42,585 bases of DNA from Paracoccus sp. (in: a-proteobacteria) (GTDB lineage: Bacteria > Pseudomonadota > Alphaproteobacteria > Rhodobacterales > Rhodobacteraceae), in contig NZ_JAUVVF010000030.1 of the NCBI RefSeq assembly GCF_030604785.1, positions 1 to 42,585 on the forward strand, given 5' to 3'. Shown here piece by piece: positions 33,764-42,585 of the stretch (positions are counted from its first letter, which is position 1; each line of letters opens with the position of its first letter). The notes below the pieces were generated by a model, which was not told the DNA's origin, ran no database searches, and was given only the letters and a program-made list of their open reading frames with translations. Position numbers and translations under genes: made by a program.

Positions 33764-35602
33764 TCACGTCTGGAATTCGGGCCTGACGGCACGGGCCAGC
33801 ATCTGCGCCAGGATCAGGCGCAGCGCATCCGGGCGGAACGGCTTTTCGATCAGCGGCGCGTTGTCGTGGCCCTGGGGCAGATGTTCGCGCCCGTAGCCCG
33901 AGACGAAGCAGAACGGTACGGCAAGCCGCGCCAGGGCGTCGGCCACCTCGTCCACCGGCTGACCGCCGAGATTGCCGTCGAGCAGCGCCAGATCGAAGCT
34001 GTGGCTGGCGACCAGTTCGCGGGCCTCGGGGACGCTGCGGGCGATCGTCACCTGCCGGGCGCCGGCATCCTGCAGCTCGAACCGCAGGTCCATGGCGACG
34101 AGAGGCTCGTCCTCCACCAGCAGGACGTGACAGCCCTCGATCCCCTGCGCGGCAGGAGAGGACATGTCCGGCACCGCAGGCGAAGCCTCGGGCGCGGCCT
34201 CGCGGTTCAGGGGCGTGATGCCTTCGGACATGCGGATCGTCCAGACCACGCCTTCGGGGCGCCATTCGGCGCGGGCGGCAGTGTCGTCGCCCGAACCCGC
34301 CGCGCCGATCAGCGTGGTGCCGAAACCCGCGCGGGCGGGCGCGGTCACGGGCGGTCCGCCGGTCTCGCGCCAGGTCAGGGTCAGGCAGCCCGACCGACAG
34401 GTCCAGTCCAGATGGACCCGCCCCTCGGGCGTCGAGAGCGCGCCGTATTTCGCGGCATTCGTCCCCAGTTCGTGCAGCGTCAGCGCCAGACGCAGCATCA
34501 TGTCGGGTGCCAGTTCCACGGGCGGACCGCTGCGATGCAGCCGGTCGGCATCCAGCGTTCCGGCGCGGATCTGGTCGTCGATCAGCTGGTCCAATGTCGC
34601 GCTGGCCCATGTCGCATCCGACAGGATCGAATGCGCCCGTGCCAGGGCCTGAAGGCGGCCGGTGAAGCTGGTTTCGAACGCGGCCAGATTGTCGGATTGC
34701 CGCAGGCTTTGGCGGGCGATGGATTGCACATTGGCCAGCGTGTTCTTGATGCGGTGGTTCAGCTCGCCGATCAGCAGCGAGCGCACCTCCTCGGCATGGC
34801 GCCGTTCCGTGATGTCGAGGATCTGAAGCGACAGCGAATACATCTCGCCCTCGTCGCAGAGGATCGAGCCGTAGAGTTCGCAGGCGACGCGCTGGCCCTC
34901 GGCATGGCGGGCCTCGATCTCGGTCGAGAAGCGGGGCGGGGTGTCGCCGTCGCAATCGAACCAGGTGGCAAGCTGCGTGCAGGCCTCGGCATCGATCCAT
35001 CCGGTCTCGGAGGCATGGCGGCCCAGAACCTGATCGGGCGTGAAGCCGAAGGCGCGTTCGGCGCCCGCAGACCATGCCCGGATCACCAGATCGCTGTCGC
35101 ATTCGACCAGGGCCAGCGGCGAATTGTCGGCATGCGCCCGCAGCCGCGCCATGGCCCGGTCTCGCAGCCGCGCGATGGCCTGCATCTCGTCGCGCTGGCG
35201 TTCCAGTTCGCGCGCCTGGCGGCCGATGCGGAAGAACACCTCGGCCTTGGATTTCAGGATCATCGGGTCGATGGGCTTGAAGATGTAATCGACCGCCCCC
35301 GCCTCGTAGCCCCGGAAGCGACGGGCCTCGTCCATCTCGGCGGCGGTGACGAAGATGATGGGCACGCTGCGGGTGCGTTCGGTGCCCCGCATCAGTTCGG
35401 CCAGTTCATAGCCGTCGGTGCCGGGCATCTGCACGTCGAGAAAAGCCAGCGCGTATTCGTTGACCAGCATCAGTTCCAGCGCCTGCGCGGCCGATCCGGC
35501 GCTGTCGATGATCAGCCCGTCGCGGCGCAGCAGCGCCTCGAGTGCCATGATGTTCTCGGCAATGTCGTCGACGATCAGGAAGCGGATCGGAGTGTTAGGC
35601 AT
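33764..35602 (-). CDS. HWE-family histidine kinase with N- and C-terminal receiver domains and a PAS domain
   Basis: This 612-residue soluble protein has, in order: a receiver domain (residues 5-125, phospho-acceptor D56 in LAFLDVQMPGTDG, Lys in IFKPID); a short helix; a PAS domain (about 155-270, LVIRAWSAGAERAFGFTPDQ); an HWE/HisKA_2 dimerisation region with H283 in GELNHRIKNTLANVQSIARQ; an ATPase domain with HELGTNAAKYGALS and GFGTTLIG; and a C-terminal receiver (from about 490, D542 in LALLDGNLGG). Soluble HWE kinases often feed the general-stress (PhyR) or light/chemical pathways of alphaproteobacteria. It overlaps the upstream cheR gene by eight bases, so they form one unit. The input signal is unknown. 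Confidence 0.92.
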   Translation of the reverse strand: MPNTPIRFLIVDDIAENIMALEALLRRDGLIIDSAGSAAQALELMLVNEYALAFLDVQMPGTDGYELAELMRGTERTRSVPIIFVTAAEMDEARRFRGYEAGAVDYIFKPIDPMILKSKAEVFFRIGRQARELERQRDEMQAIARLRDRAMARLRAHADNSPLALVECDSDLVIRAWSAGAERAFGFTPDQVLGRHASETGWIDAEACTQLATWFDCDGDTPPRFSTEIEARHAEGQRVACELYGSILCDEGEMYSLSLQILDITERRHAEEVRSLLIGELNHRIKNTLANVQSIARQSLRQSDNLAAFETSFTGRLQALARAHSILSDATWASATLDQLIDDQIRAGTLDADRLHRSGPPVELAPDMMLRLALTLHELGTNAAKYGALSTPEGRVHLDWTCRSGCLTLTWRETGGPPVTAPARAGFGTTLIGAAGSGDDTAARAEWRPEGVVWTIRMSEGITPLNREAAPEASPAVPDMSSPAAQGIEGCHVLLVEDEPLVAMDLRFELQDAGARQVTIARSVPEARELVASHSFDLALLDGNLGGQPVDEVADALARLAVPFCFVSGYGREHLPQGHDNAPLIEKPFRPDALRLILAQMLARAVRPEFQT

Positions 35603-36452
35603 GGGTCACGTCCCGGGCCGTGCGGCGCCAGATGCGCTGGTTTTCGTCGAAGGGCTCGAAGGCGCCAGCATGGGCCGAGAAGCGCAGCGTCTCGTGCAGG
35701 CCGAGCCCCAGGAAACCGCCCCGCGCCAAAGCCTCGGCAAAGAGGCCGATGGCCCGCTGCTGAAGGTTGTTGTCGAAATAGATCAGCACGTTGCGGCAAG
35801 AGATCAACTGCACCTCGGAAAAGACCTGATCGGTGGCAAGGTTGTGTTCGGTAAAGACCGTGCGCGCCCGCAGGCGGCGGTCGAAGGCCGCGCGCCCATA
35901 GGCGGCGGTGTAGTGATCCGACAGCGATCCGCGCCCGCCCGCCCGCTGGTAGTTCTGCGAGAACAGCGCCATGCGGTCGATGGGATAGATCCCGGCCTCG
36001 GCGCGGGCCAGCGCGCGCCGGTTGATCTCGGTCGCGTAGAACAGGGTGCGGTCCAGAAGCCCCTCTTCCTCCAGCATGATGGCCAGCGAATAAAGCTCTT
36101 CGCCATCCGCGCAGCCGGCCACCCAGACCTTGATTGACGGGAAGGTCTGCAGATGCGGCAGCACATCGCGCCGCAGCGCCAGGAAGTAGTCGGGATCGCG
36201 GAAGAACTCGCTGACCTGCACGGTCATCGCGTCGATGATGTCGGGCAGGATCGAGGCATCGCGCAGCAGCCGGCCCTGCAATTCCGACAGGGTCTCGTAG
36301 CCCAGCCGCTCGCGCGCCAGATCGGCGCGCCGCACCAGCGAATTGCGGGAATAGGACCGGAAATCGTAGTGATGGCAGCGGTGCAACGCATCCAGGAACA
36401 GGTCAAGCTCGATCGCCTCGGCGGGCGCGGGCAGAACGGGGCGCACGGTCAT
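35595..36452 (-). CDS. cheR: CheR-type protein-glutamate methyltransferase
   Basis: The 285-residue SAM-dependent enzyme has the CheR N-terminal helical part (about 15-75), [11 protein letters not shown] (77-87), the SAM loop [14 protein letters not shown] (109-122; most CheR have SAGCSTGEEPYS), and [10 protein letters not shown] near 225. The Pro of the loop is replaced by Leu. ATG 36452 overlaps the hybrid kinase stop (ATGA) and fixes the start; the longer frame upstream is not used. There is no CheB, CheW or chemoreceptor gene in the operon, so its target may be outside chemotaxis. Confidence 0.9.
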   Translation of the reverse strand: MTVRPVLPAPAEAIELDLFLDALHRCHHYDFRSYSRNSLVRRADLARERLGYETLSELQGRLLRDASILPDIIDAMTVQVSEFFRDPDYFLALRRDVLPHLQTFPSIKVWVAGCADGEELYSLAIMLEEEGLLDRTLFYATEINRRALARAEAGIYPIDRMALFSQNYQRAGGRGSLSDHYTAAYGRAAFDRRLRARTVFTEHNLATDQVFSEVQLISCRNVLIYFDNNLQQRAIGLFAEALARGGFLGLGLHETLRFSAHAGAFEPFDENQRIWRRTARDVTHA

Positions 36453-39400
36453 CGCGGCATCCACACGCGGGTCAGCGACAAGAGCTTGTCCACGTCCAGC
36501 GGCTTGGGCAGGTAATCGTTGGCCCCCGCGGCAAGGCACTGGTTCTGGTCCTCGGCCATGGCCTTGGCGGTCAGCATGATGATGGGCAGCGTCTTCCAGC
36601 GGTCGATCTTGCGGATCTCGCGGGTGGCGGTCAGGCCGTCCATCTCGGGCATCATCACGTCCATCAGCACAAGGTCGATCCGGGGCGCGGCGCCGTCATT
36701 GACGCGGCCAAGCGCCTCCAGCGCCTCGCGGCCGTTGCGGGCGATCTGGACATGGGCGCCATGCGGCTCGAAGACGCCGGTCAGGGCATAGACGTTGCGG
36801 ATGTCGTCCTCGACCACCAGGATGCGGCGGCCCTCCAGCTGCGCGTCGCGGTTCAGCGACGCGGCCAGCATCTCGCGCTGCTTTTCGGGCAGGTCGCTGA
36901 CCACCTGATGCAGGAACAGCGTCACCTCGTTGATCAGCCGCTCGGGGGATTTCGCCCCCTTGATGATGATCGACTTGGAATAGCGGCGCAGGCGCTGTTC
37001 CTCGGGCTCGGTCAGGGCGCGGGCGGTGTAGACGATGACCGGCGGGAAGGCCCCGAGCCCGTCGCCGTCCAGCCGTTCCAGCAGGTCCAGCCCCGACGCA
37101 TCGGGCAGCGTCAGGTCCAGCACGATGCAATCGACGGTCTCGCCCCGGCAGATCCGCAGGGCCTCGGCGGCGGTCCCCGCCCCGATCGCCTCGACCTCGT
37201 CGCTGGCCAGCAGCGCCTTGAGCCCCTCCATCTGGGCGGGATCGTCCTCGACGATCAGCACCCGGCGCATCCGCTGTTCCAGACGGCTTTCCAGATTGCG
37301 GATGGCGCGCGACAGCTCGTCGCGCCGGACCGGCTTCATCATCGAGCTGATGGCGCCCTGCGACAGGGCCTGACGGCTGTGATCCTCGGCCGAGACGACA
37401 TGGACCGGAATGTGGCGGGTCGAGACATCGCGCTTCAGCCGGTCCAGCACGGACAGGCCCGAATGGTCGGGCAGGCCCATATCCAGCACGATGGCCTGCG
37501 GCAGGTAATGCCGCGCGGCCGCCACGGCCTCGTCGGCGCGCGAGACGCAGACGCAGCGGAATCCCAGTTCGCGCGACAGGTCGCACAGGATGCGGGCAAA
37601 GGCCGGATCGTCCTCGACCACCAGCATCACGCGCTCGCCCTCGCGGATCAGGTCGCGGTCATCCTCGACCCCCTCGACCAGCCCGAGCGCGGGCGATTGC
37701 GCGACCGGCAGCGACGCGGCCGAGGCCGGCTGCGGCAGCGCGGGGGCAGCGGGGCGGGCCTCGCCGCGCGGGGCGCGTTCGGGCAGGATCAGCGTGAAGG
37801 TGCTGCCCCGTCCGGGCTGGCTGTCCAGCGTCAGGCGGCCGCCCAGCAGATCGGCCAGCTCGCGCGAGATGGACAGGCCCAGCCCCGTGCCGCCATATTT
37901 GCGCGAGATGGTGCCGTCGGCCTGTCGGAACGCCTCGAAGACGACCTCCTGCTGGTCGGCCGGGATGCCGATGCCGGTATCCTCGACCGCGAAGGCCACG
38001 CCCTGCGGCGCCCGCGCGATGCGCAGCGTGATGCGCCCGCGTTCGGTGAATTTCAGCGCGTTCGAGACGAAGTTCCGCAGCACCTGCTCCAGCCGCTGGC
38101 CATCTGTCCGCAGGGGCGGCAGGTCGGCGGCGACATCGGCGGTCAGCTCCAGCCCCTTGTGGCGGGCCTCGGCCTCGAAGGCGCGGATGATGCGATGGGC
38201 GACATGGCCGGCATCGATCTCGTCCAGGGCGATCTCGACCTTGCCGGCCTCGATCTTGGACAGGTCCAGAATGTCGTTGATCAGCGCCAGAAGATCCTGG
38301 CCCGAGGACTGGATCGTCTCGGCCCAACGGACTTGTTCCTCGGTCAGGGTGCCGCCGCGATTTTCCGCCAGAAGGCGCGACATGATCAGCAGCGCGTTCA
38401 GCGGCGTGCGCAACTCGTGGCTCATGTTTGCGACGAATTCGGACTTGTAGCGGCTTTCGCGGGCGAGCGCCTCGGCCTGATCCTCGAGCATCCGGCGCGA
38501 GCGGGCCAGCGCGTCGCGCTGTTCTTCCAGCTCCTGCGTCTGGGTCTCGAGCCGGGTGTTCTGGTTCTCGAGCTCGGCCTGCTGTTCCTCAAGCCGCCGC
38601 TGGCTGTCCTGCAGGGCGCGGGTCTGTTCCTCGAGCTCCTCGTTCGTGGCGGCCAGTTCCTCGGTATGGCTGCGCAATTCCTCGGCCTGGCGGCGGGTCT
38701 CCTCCAGCAATTCGTGAAGCTGGTCGCGGTATTGCGCGCCGCGCAGCGCGATGCCCAGCTTGTCCGAGACGCGCTCGAACAGGTCGATCACGCGGTCGGG
38801 CACGGGGCGGTCCAGACCGAATTCCAGCACGCCGTTGATCAGCTGGCCATCCCGCAGGGGCACCAGCACCGTGCTGGCCGTCCGCCCCCGCGCCAGACCC
38901 GAGGACCAGCCGAGCGCCTCGTCCGGCGCCATGTCGATCCGCAGGGGCTGGCCGCTGGCCACGGCGCGGGACAGATGACCCTGCCCTTCCTCGATCCGGT
39001 CGGGGATCAGCGCGTCCTCGGTCCCCCAGCTTGCCAGCCGCACGAAGCCGCGACCGTTCCGGGCATAGGCGACCGCCGCGCGCGCGCCGATGCGCTCGGC
39101 CATCGATTCCAGCACCTGCTGAGCCAGCCGGGCTGGCGGCATCTCGCCCTGGATGGCGCGCGCGACCGCGATCTGGCCCATATTCACCCAATCCGCCCGC
39201 GCCAGACGCGTCCGGTTCACGACCAGCCAGTAGCCCAGCACCCCGAGCGCGGCAAAGATCGCCCCGGCCATGATGCGGTTGGCGACGGCCAGTCCAAAGC
39301 TGACCCCCGCCTCGCTGAGAAAGAAGCCCGCGATCAGAAGCAGACAGACCATCGCCGCGACCACGGGCGGCAGCAGCGGCCAACGCGCGACGGGGGCCAG

Positions 39401-39526
39401 CGCCAGAGGAACCACGTAGAGCAGCCAGACCGCCGTCCCCAGGGGATACAGCAGATCCAGCATGAACACGGCAGCAACAAGTGCAGCGATCAGCGCTGCG
39501 ATCACCAGATCCAGTCTCTTGTCCAC
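36449..39526 (-). CDS. Membrane hybrid histidine kinase with GAF, coiled coil and three receiver domains
   Basis: The 1025-residue protein has four membrane helices (about 7-27, 30-47, 52-70, 84-103) and a GAF domain (about 120-262). A long Glu/Gln-rich coiled coil follows (about 265-355: [17 protein letters not shown]). The HisKA domain has H370 ([13 protein letters not shown]) and the HATPase has N489, DTGIGIP and the GTGLGLS loop. Three receiver domains have phospho-acceptors D682 ([11 protein letters not shown]), D804 ([11 protein letters not shown]) and D956 ([11 protein letters not shown]). All three keep the acid pair and Lys, so all may be phosphorylated. The start is GTG 39526 with GGAGAAG before it. 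First gene of the operon with cheR and the HWE kinase; likely a relay whose output I cannot see. Confidence 0.93.
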   Translation of the reverse strand: MDKRLDLVIAALIAALVAAVFMLDLLYPLGTAVWLLYVVPLALAPVARWPLLPPVVAAMVCLLLIAGFFLSEAGVSFGLAVANRIMAGAIFAALGVLGYWLVVNRTRLARADWVNMGQIAVARAIQGEMPPARLAQQVLESMAERIGARAAVAYARNGRGFVRLASWGTEDALIPDRIEEGQGHLSRAVASGQPLRIDMAPDEALGWSSGLARGRTASTVLVPLRDGQLINGVLEFGLDRPVPDRVIDLFERVSDKLGIALRGAQYRDQLHELLEETRRQAEELRSHTEELAATNEELEEQTRALQDSQRRLEEQQAELENQNTRLETQTQELEEQRDALARSRRMLEDQAEALARESRYKSEFVANMSHELRTPLNALLIMSRLLAENRGGTLTEEQVRWAETIQSSGQDLLALINDILDLSKIEAGKVEIALDEIDAGHVAHRIIRAFEAEARHKGLELTADVAADLPPLRTDGQRLEQVLRNFVSNALKFTERGRITLRIARAPQGVAFAVEDTGIGIPADQQEVVFEAFRQADGTISRKYGGTGLGLSISRELADLLGGRLTLDSQPGRGSTFTLILPERAPRGEARPAAPALPQPASAASLPVAQSPALGLVEGVEDDRDLIREGERVMLVVEDDPAFARILCDLSRELGFRCVCVSRADEAVAAARHYLPQAIVLDMGLPDHSGLSVLDRLKRDVSTRHIPVHVVSAEDHSRQALSQGAISSMMKPVRRDELSRAIRNLESRLEQRMRRVLIVEDDPAQMEGLKALLASDEVEAIGAGTAAEALRICRGETVDCIVLDLTLPDASGLDLLERLDGDGLGAFPPVIVYTARALTEPEEQRLRRYSKSIIIKGAKSPERLINEVTLFLHQVVSDLPEKQREMLAASLNRDAQLEGRRILVVEDDIRNVYALTGVFEPHGAHVQIARNGREALEALGRVNDGAAPRIDLVLMDVMMPEMDGLTATREIRKIDRWKTLPIIMLTAKAMAEDQNQCLAAGANDYLPKPLDVDKLLSLTRVWMPR

Positions 39527-39669
39527 GTCTTCTCCTGCCTCGTCCCCCGCCGCGCTGGCGCCGGCGTTCCGCAGGAACGCGCGCAGCGGGCATCCGGTTC
39601 AGTCCTGTCGACAGAAAACATGCCGAACAGGATCGTTCAACGCCTGACGCAGCGCCAGAGGCAAAGGCG

Positions 39670-39690
39670 GCGGGGGCGCTAGGCCCCCGC
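39670..39690 (-). terminator. Hairpin after pheT (possible terminator)
   Basis: GCGGGGGC (39670-39677) pairs with GCCCCCGC (39683-39690) around GCTAG, immediately after the pheT stop. Only three T follow on the minus strand, so termination may be partial. The next gene on the same strand, the hybrid kinase, begins 143 bases further on. Confidence 0.5.
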
Positions 39691-39692
39691 GA

Positions 39693-42080
39693 TCAGCCGC
39701 GCAGCGTGGCCCCCGTCGCCTTCTGGACCTTTTCGACGACCTTGGCGGCAACGGCCTCGATCTCGGCATCCGTCAGGGTCTTGTCCGCAGCCTGCATCCG
39801 CACGGTCAGACCGATCGACTTGGCGCCGCCCTCAAGCCCGGTGAACTGGTCGAAGACGCTGACCTGCCGGATCAGGGCCTTGTCGGCGCCAAGCGCGGCG
39901 TTCACCAGCGTCAGCGCCTCGACCTCGGGTGCGGTGACAAAGGCGAAGTCGCGCTCGACCGCCTGGAAGCCAGACAGCTCCAACGCGGGCCGGGTCGGCG
40001 TGCGGGTCTTGGGGAAGGGTATCGCGGCCAGATGGATCGTGAAGGCCACGGCCGGGCCCTTCACGTGCATCTCGCGCAGGATGCGGGGATGGACCTCGCC
40101 AAAGGTGGCCAGCACGTTGGGGCCAAGCGCGATGTTGCCCGCCCGGCCCGGATGCCACCAGCCGTCCAGCTTGCGGTTGATCTGGGCCTTGGCGGGGGCA
40201 CCGATGGTTGCCAGCACCGCCTCGACATCGGCCTTGGCGTCATAGATGTCCACCTTGCGACGGCTGCCGAAGGGGTCGCGCGGCGCGATCTGACCGACCA
40301 GAAGCCCGCTGAGACGCAAAGATTGCTCGCCCGGCTCACCGCCCGAGAAGACGGGGCCCAGCTCGAACAGGGCCAGATCAGCGAAGCCGCGCGCCTGATT
40401 GCGCGCCGCCGCCGCCAGAAGACCGGGCAGCAGATCGGGGCGCAGATGCGTCATCTCGCTGCTGATCGGGTTCTCGACGCGCACCGCATCCGAGCCGCCG
40501 CCGAACAGCGTTGCGGCCTTGTGGTCGATGAAGCTGTAGGTCACGCATTCGTTGTAGCCAAGCGATGCCGCCATCCGGCGCGCCGCCTTTTCACGCTGTT
40601 GCAGCGGCGTCAGAACCGGCTGGGGCACGCCCGCGCGCGGGCGCGGCAGGGGCTTGCCCTGCAGCTTGGTCAGGCTTGCGATGCGGGCGATCTCTTCGAC
40701 CAGATCGGCCTCGCCCAGCACGTCGGGGCGCCAGGACGGCACATGCGCCTTATCGCCTTCCAGCCGGAAGCCAAGCGCCTCGAGCGTGCGGCGCTGCGTG
40801 TCCTCGGGGATGTCCATGCCGACCAGGCGCGAAGTGCGCGTGGGGTCCAGGCGATAGGCGCGGCCGGTATCGGGCAGCGCCCCGGCGGTCACGATCTCGG
40901 AGGCCTCGCCGCCGCAGAGGTCCAGGACCATCCGCGTGGCCAGTTCCAGCCCCGGCAGGGTGAAGGCCGGGTCGATGCCGCGCTCGAACCGGTAGCGCGC
41001 ATCGCTGTTGATCTTCAGCACGCGGCCCGTCGTGGCGGTGGCGATCGGATCGAAATAGGCAGCCTCGATGAAGACCTCGGTCGTGGTCTCGGACGCGCCC
41101 GAGGCCGCGCCGCCCATGATGCCCGCGATGCTTTCGGGGCCGTGATCGTCGCAGATGACCACCGCACCTTCGGGCAGCGCATAGGTCTTGTCGTCCAGCG
41201 CGACCAGTTCCTCGCCCGCGCGCGCACCGCGCAGGGTCAGGTTGCCCGTCACCTTGGCCGCGTCGAAGACATGCAGCGGGCGGTTCAGGTCAAAGGTGAA
41301 GAAGTTCGTGATGTCCACCAGCGCATTGATCGGGCGCAGCCCGATGGCGCGCAGGCGTTTCTGCAGCCATTCGGGCGACGGCCCGTTCGTGACGCCGCGC
41401 ACCACCCGGCCCGCGAAGAAGGGCGCCTTGGCCGCGATCTCGGGCGCGATGGTCACGCCGATCGGGCACGGAAAGGCGCCCTCGACGCGCGCCTCGGGCG
41501 CGGGGTTCAGCGTGCCGAGGCCGCGCGCGGCCAGATCGCGGGCGATGCCGCGCACGCCAAGCGCATCGGGGCGGTTCGGCGTGATCTTGATGTGGATCAT
41601 CGGGTCGATCTTGTCGGGCGCGTTCTGGGCGAGCCAATCGACGAAACGCTGGCCGACCTCGCCCGAGGGCAGTTCGATGATGCCGTCATGCTCCTCGGAC
41701 AGCTCCAGCTCGCGCTCGGAGGCCATCATGCCGTGGCTTTCCACGCCCCGGATCTTGCCTACGCCAAGCGTCGTGTCGATGCCGGGCACGTAATCGCCGG
41801 GCTTGGCCAGCACCACGGTGATGCCCGCCCGCGCATTGGGCGCGCCGCAGACGATCTGCTTTTCGCCCTCGTCCGTCATCACGCGGCAGACCCGCAGGCG
41901 GTCGGCGTCGGGATGCTGCTGGGCGTCCTCGATCCGGGCCAGGGTGAACGTGCCCAGCTTCGCGGCGGGATCGACGATCTCCTCGACCTCGAGGCCCAGA
42001 TCGGTCAGCGCCTCGGCGATCTCGGCCAGGGTCGCGGTGGTGTCCAGATGCTCGTTGAGCCAGGAGAGGGTGAACTTCAT
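39693..42080 (-). CDS. pheT: Phenylalanine-tRNA ligase, beta subunit
   Basis: This 795-residue subunit of the alpha2beta2 PheRS starts MKFTLSWLNEHLDTTATLAE. Domains in order: the N-terminal strand-helix part; a tRNA-binding OB fold (about 39-150, LRVCRVMTDEGEKQIVCGAP); the B3/4 editing domain (about 210-400); B5 (KINSDARYRFERGIDP region onwards); the catalytic-like core; and the C-terminal FDX-ACB anticodon-binding domain (about 700-795, ending KVQKATGATLRG). Full length. The start was trimmed from the longer open frame because GGAAGG precedes ATG 42080 and the family begins here. pheS is not directly upstream; a divergent secreted-protein gene lies there. Confidence 0.96.
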   Translation of the reverse strand: MKFTLSWLNEHLDTTATLAEIAEALTDLGLEVEEIVDPAAKLGTFTLARIEDAQQHPDADRLRVCRVMTDEGEKQIVCGAPNARAGITVVLAKPGDYVPGIDTTLGVGKIRGVESHGMMASERELELSEEHDGIIELPSGEVGQRFVDWLAQNAPDKIDPMIHIKITPNRPDALGVRGIARDLAARGLGTLNPAPEARVEGAFPCPIGVTIAPEIAAKAPFFAGRVVRGVTNGPSPEWLQKRLRAIGLRPINALVDITNFFTFDLNRPLHVFDAAKVTGNLTLRGARAGEELVALDDKTYALPEGAVVICDDHGPESIAGIMGGAASGASETTTEVFIEAAYFDPIATATTGRVLKINSDARYRFERGIDPAFTLPGLELATRMVLDLCGGEASEIVTAGALPDTGRAYRLDPTRTSRLVGMDIPEDTQRRTLEALGFRLEGDKAHVPSWRPDVLGEADLVEEIARIASLTKLQGKPLPRPRAGVPQPVLTPLQQREKAARRMAASLGYNECVTYSFIDHKAATLFGGGSDAVRVENPISSEMTHLRPDLLPGLLAAAARNQARGFADLALFELGPVFSGGEPGEQSLRLSGLLVGQIAPRDPFGSRRKVDIYDAKADVEAVLATIGAPAKAQINRKLDGWWHPGRAGNIALGPNVLATFGEVHPRILREMHVKGPAVAFTIHLAAIPFPKTRTPTRPALELSGFQAVERDFAFVTAPEVEALTLVNAALGADKALIRQVSVFDQFTGLEGGAKSIGLTVRMQAADKTLTDAEIEAVAAKVVEKVQKATGATLRG

Positions 42081-42254
42081 GACGCGTGCCTTCCGGTTCC
42101 GGCCCGCAAGGGGCGGGCATGGCTTTGCTGCCTTCAAGCGCGGGCAGGCGCGCGGGTCAAGCCGGATCGGCATGTTTTGCGGCCAAAGATCGAACTTGCC
42201 GCGCCTGTCCGGCGGTGCCACCTTGCGCCCATATCGTGATCCCAGGGTGTTCCC

Positions 42255-42585
42255 ATGAAAGTGCTTTTGCCTCTTGCCGTCGGCCTGACCGGCCTGTCCG
42301 CGCTTCCCGCGCTTGCCCAGGGCGACGGGGTCGCCTGTTCGGGCGATCCGGCGCAATGGTTCGCCGCCGACGCGGCCGCCAGCACGGTGAACACCGCCGA
42401 GACCCCGCTGCGGGTCGAGGTCGAGTCCTCCGAAGGCAGTCGCGGCTGGCACGCCTTCGTCGTCGAAGGCGAGGCGCAGGCCCTGCGGATCGAGGCCGAG
42501 GCCATCGGCGGCGGCGATCCCTCGCTGGTCCTGTCCACCCCCGAGGGGCGCGTCCTGGCCGAGAATGACGACGCCCTCGGCGGCC
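42255..42585 (+). CDS. Secreted protein with pre-peptidase (PPC)-like domain (partial, 3' end missing)
   Basis: The first 110 residues are visible and the frame runs off the right edge. It begins with a signal peptide (MKVLLPLAVGLTGLSALPALA, cut before QGDG). The mature part has one Cys (GVACSGDP) and then a beta-rich region with WHAFVVEGEAQALRIEAEAI, followed by DPSLVLSTPEGRVLAENDDA. The last motif is typical of bacterial pre-peptidase C-terminal (PPC-like) domains. It is divergent from pheT with 174 bases between. No clear ribosome site. Role unknown. Confidence 0.78.
   Translation, partial: MKVLLPLAVGLTGLSALPALAQGDGVACSGDPAQWFAADAAASTVNTAETPLRVEVESSEGSRGWHAFVVEGEAQALRIEAEAIGGGDPSLVLSTPEGRVLAENDDALGG

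Noticed and set aside
39625..39638. GAAC-N6-GTTC inverted repeat before the hybrid kinase as a LexA box
   Set aside because: Alphaproteobacterial LexA sites are direct repeats (GTTC-N7-GTTC); spacing and orientation differ, and such short palindromes are common by chance.
36752..39682. A 976-codon plus-strand open frame opposite the hybrid kinase
   Set aside because: It is antisense to a gene with complete kinase and receiver motifs, and has no domain resemblance itself.
40032..42239. A 735-codon plus-strand open frame opposite pheT
   Set aside because: Shadow of a highly conserved gene; no ribosome site or motif.

Overview
The window is GC-rich chromosomal DNA of an alphaproteobacterium. 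It is most like Rhodobacterales, and Paracoccus in particular. The reasons are a 104-residue zeta-type F1-ATPase inhibitor (DUF1476), a NosR-like protein paired with ApbE, an HWE-family histidine kinase, the purC-purS arrangement, and a G+C-rich hairpin-plus-'CGGGATATTT' element that I recall from Rhodobacteraceae spacers. The taxonomic call is inference. I found no rRNA, tRNA, CRISPR array or intact insertion sequence.

Layout, left to right. (1) 1-107: end of an upstream gene and its terminator. (2) 699-1949: a truncated Hsp70 (YegD type). (3) 1950-4768: a decaying, less GC-rich accessory stretch with one intact small ACT-domain gene, a multiply frameshifted AAA+ ATPase pseudogene and two weaker remnants. 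(4) 4769-9440, minus strand: a polar amino-acid ABC transporter (ATPase, binding protein, two permeases) ending in a glutamine-synthetase-family ligase. (5) 9534-10546, minus: purC-purS without purQ. (6) 10680-10994: the zeta ATPase inhibitor. (7) 11179-16449, plus: a complete branched-chain amino-acid (Liv-type) ABC operon. (8) 16513-22678, minus: a soluble MCP-tip/Cache protein, a PQQ alcohol dehydrogenase with the lanthanide signature, a NosR-like FMN-binding polyferredoxin and an ApbE flavin transferase. (9) 22866-24425: guaA. (10) 24471-25969, minus: nrdR-ribD. (11) 26131-33724, plus: a TPP riboswitch and a ten-gene thiamin operon, thiD-thiO-thiS-thiG-thiE-thiF-thiY-tenA-thiZ-thiX. (12) 33764-39526, minus: a signalling operon of a hybrid kinase, a CheR methyltransferase and an HWE kinase flanked by receiver domains. 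(13) 39693-42080, minus: pheT. (14) 42255 to the end: a secreted protein cut by the window edge.

How the genes fit together. The thiamin operon can make the thiazole (ThiO/S/G/F), phosphorylate the pyrimidine (ThiD), join the two (ThiE), and salvage degraded thiamin through ThiXYZ and TenA; thiC is not in the window. The most unusual block is 16513-22678. A Ca/Ln-type quinoprotein dehydrogenase carries Asp311 and the extra Asp313 that marks lanthanide-dependent enzymes. It stands next to a flavinylated membrane electron-transfer protein and its flavin transferase, with no nitrous oxide reductase genes, no cytochrome c gene and no PQQ biosynthesis genes in view. That suggests a periplasmic alcohol-oxidation module with a non-standard electron path or a metal- or redox-sensing role. 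This is a hypothesis from gene content and order, not a demonstrated system.
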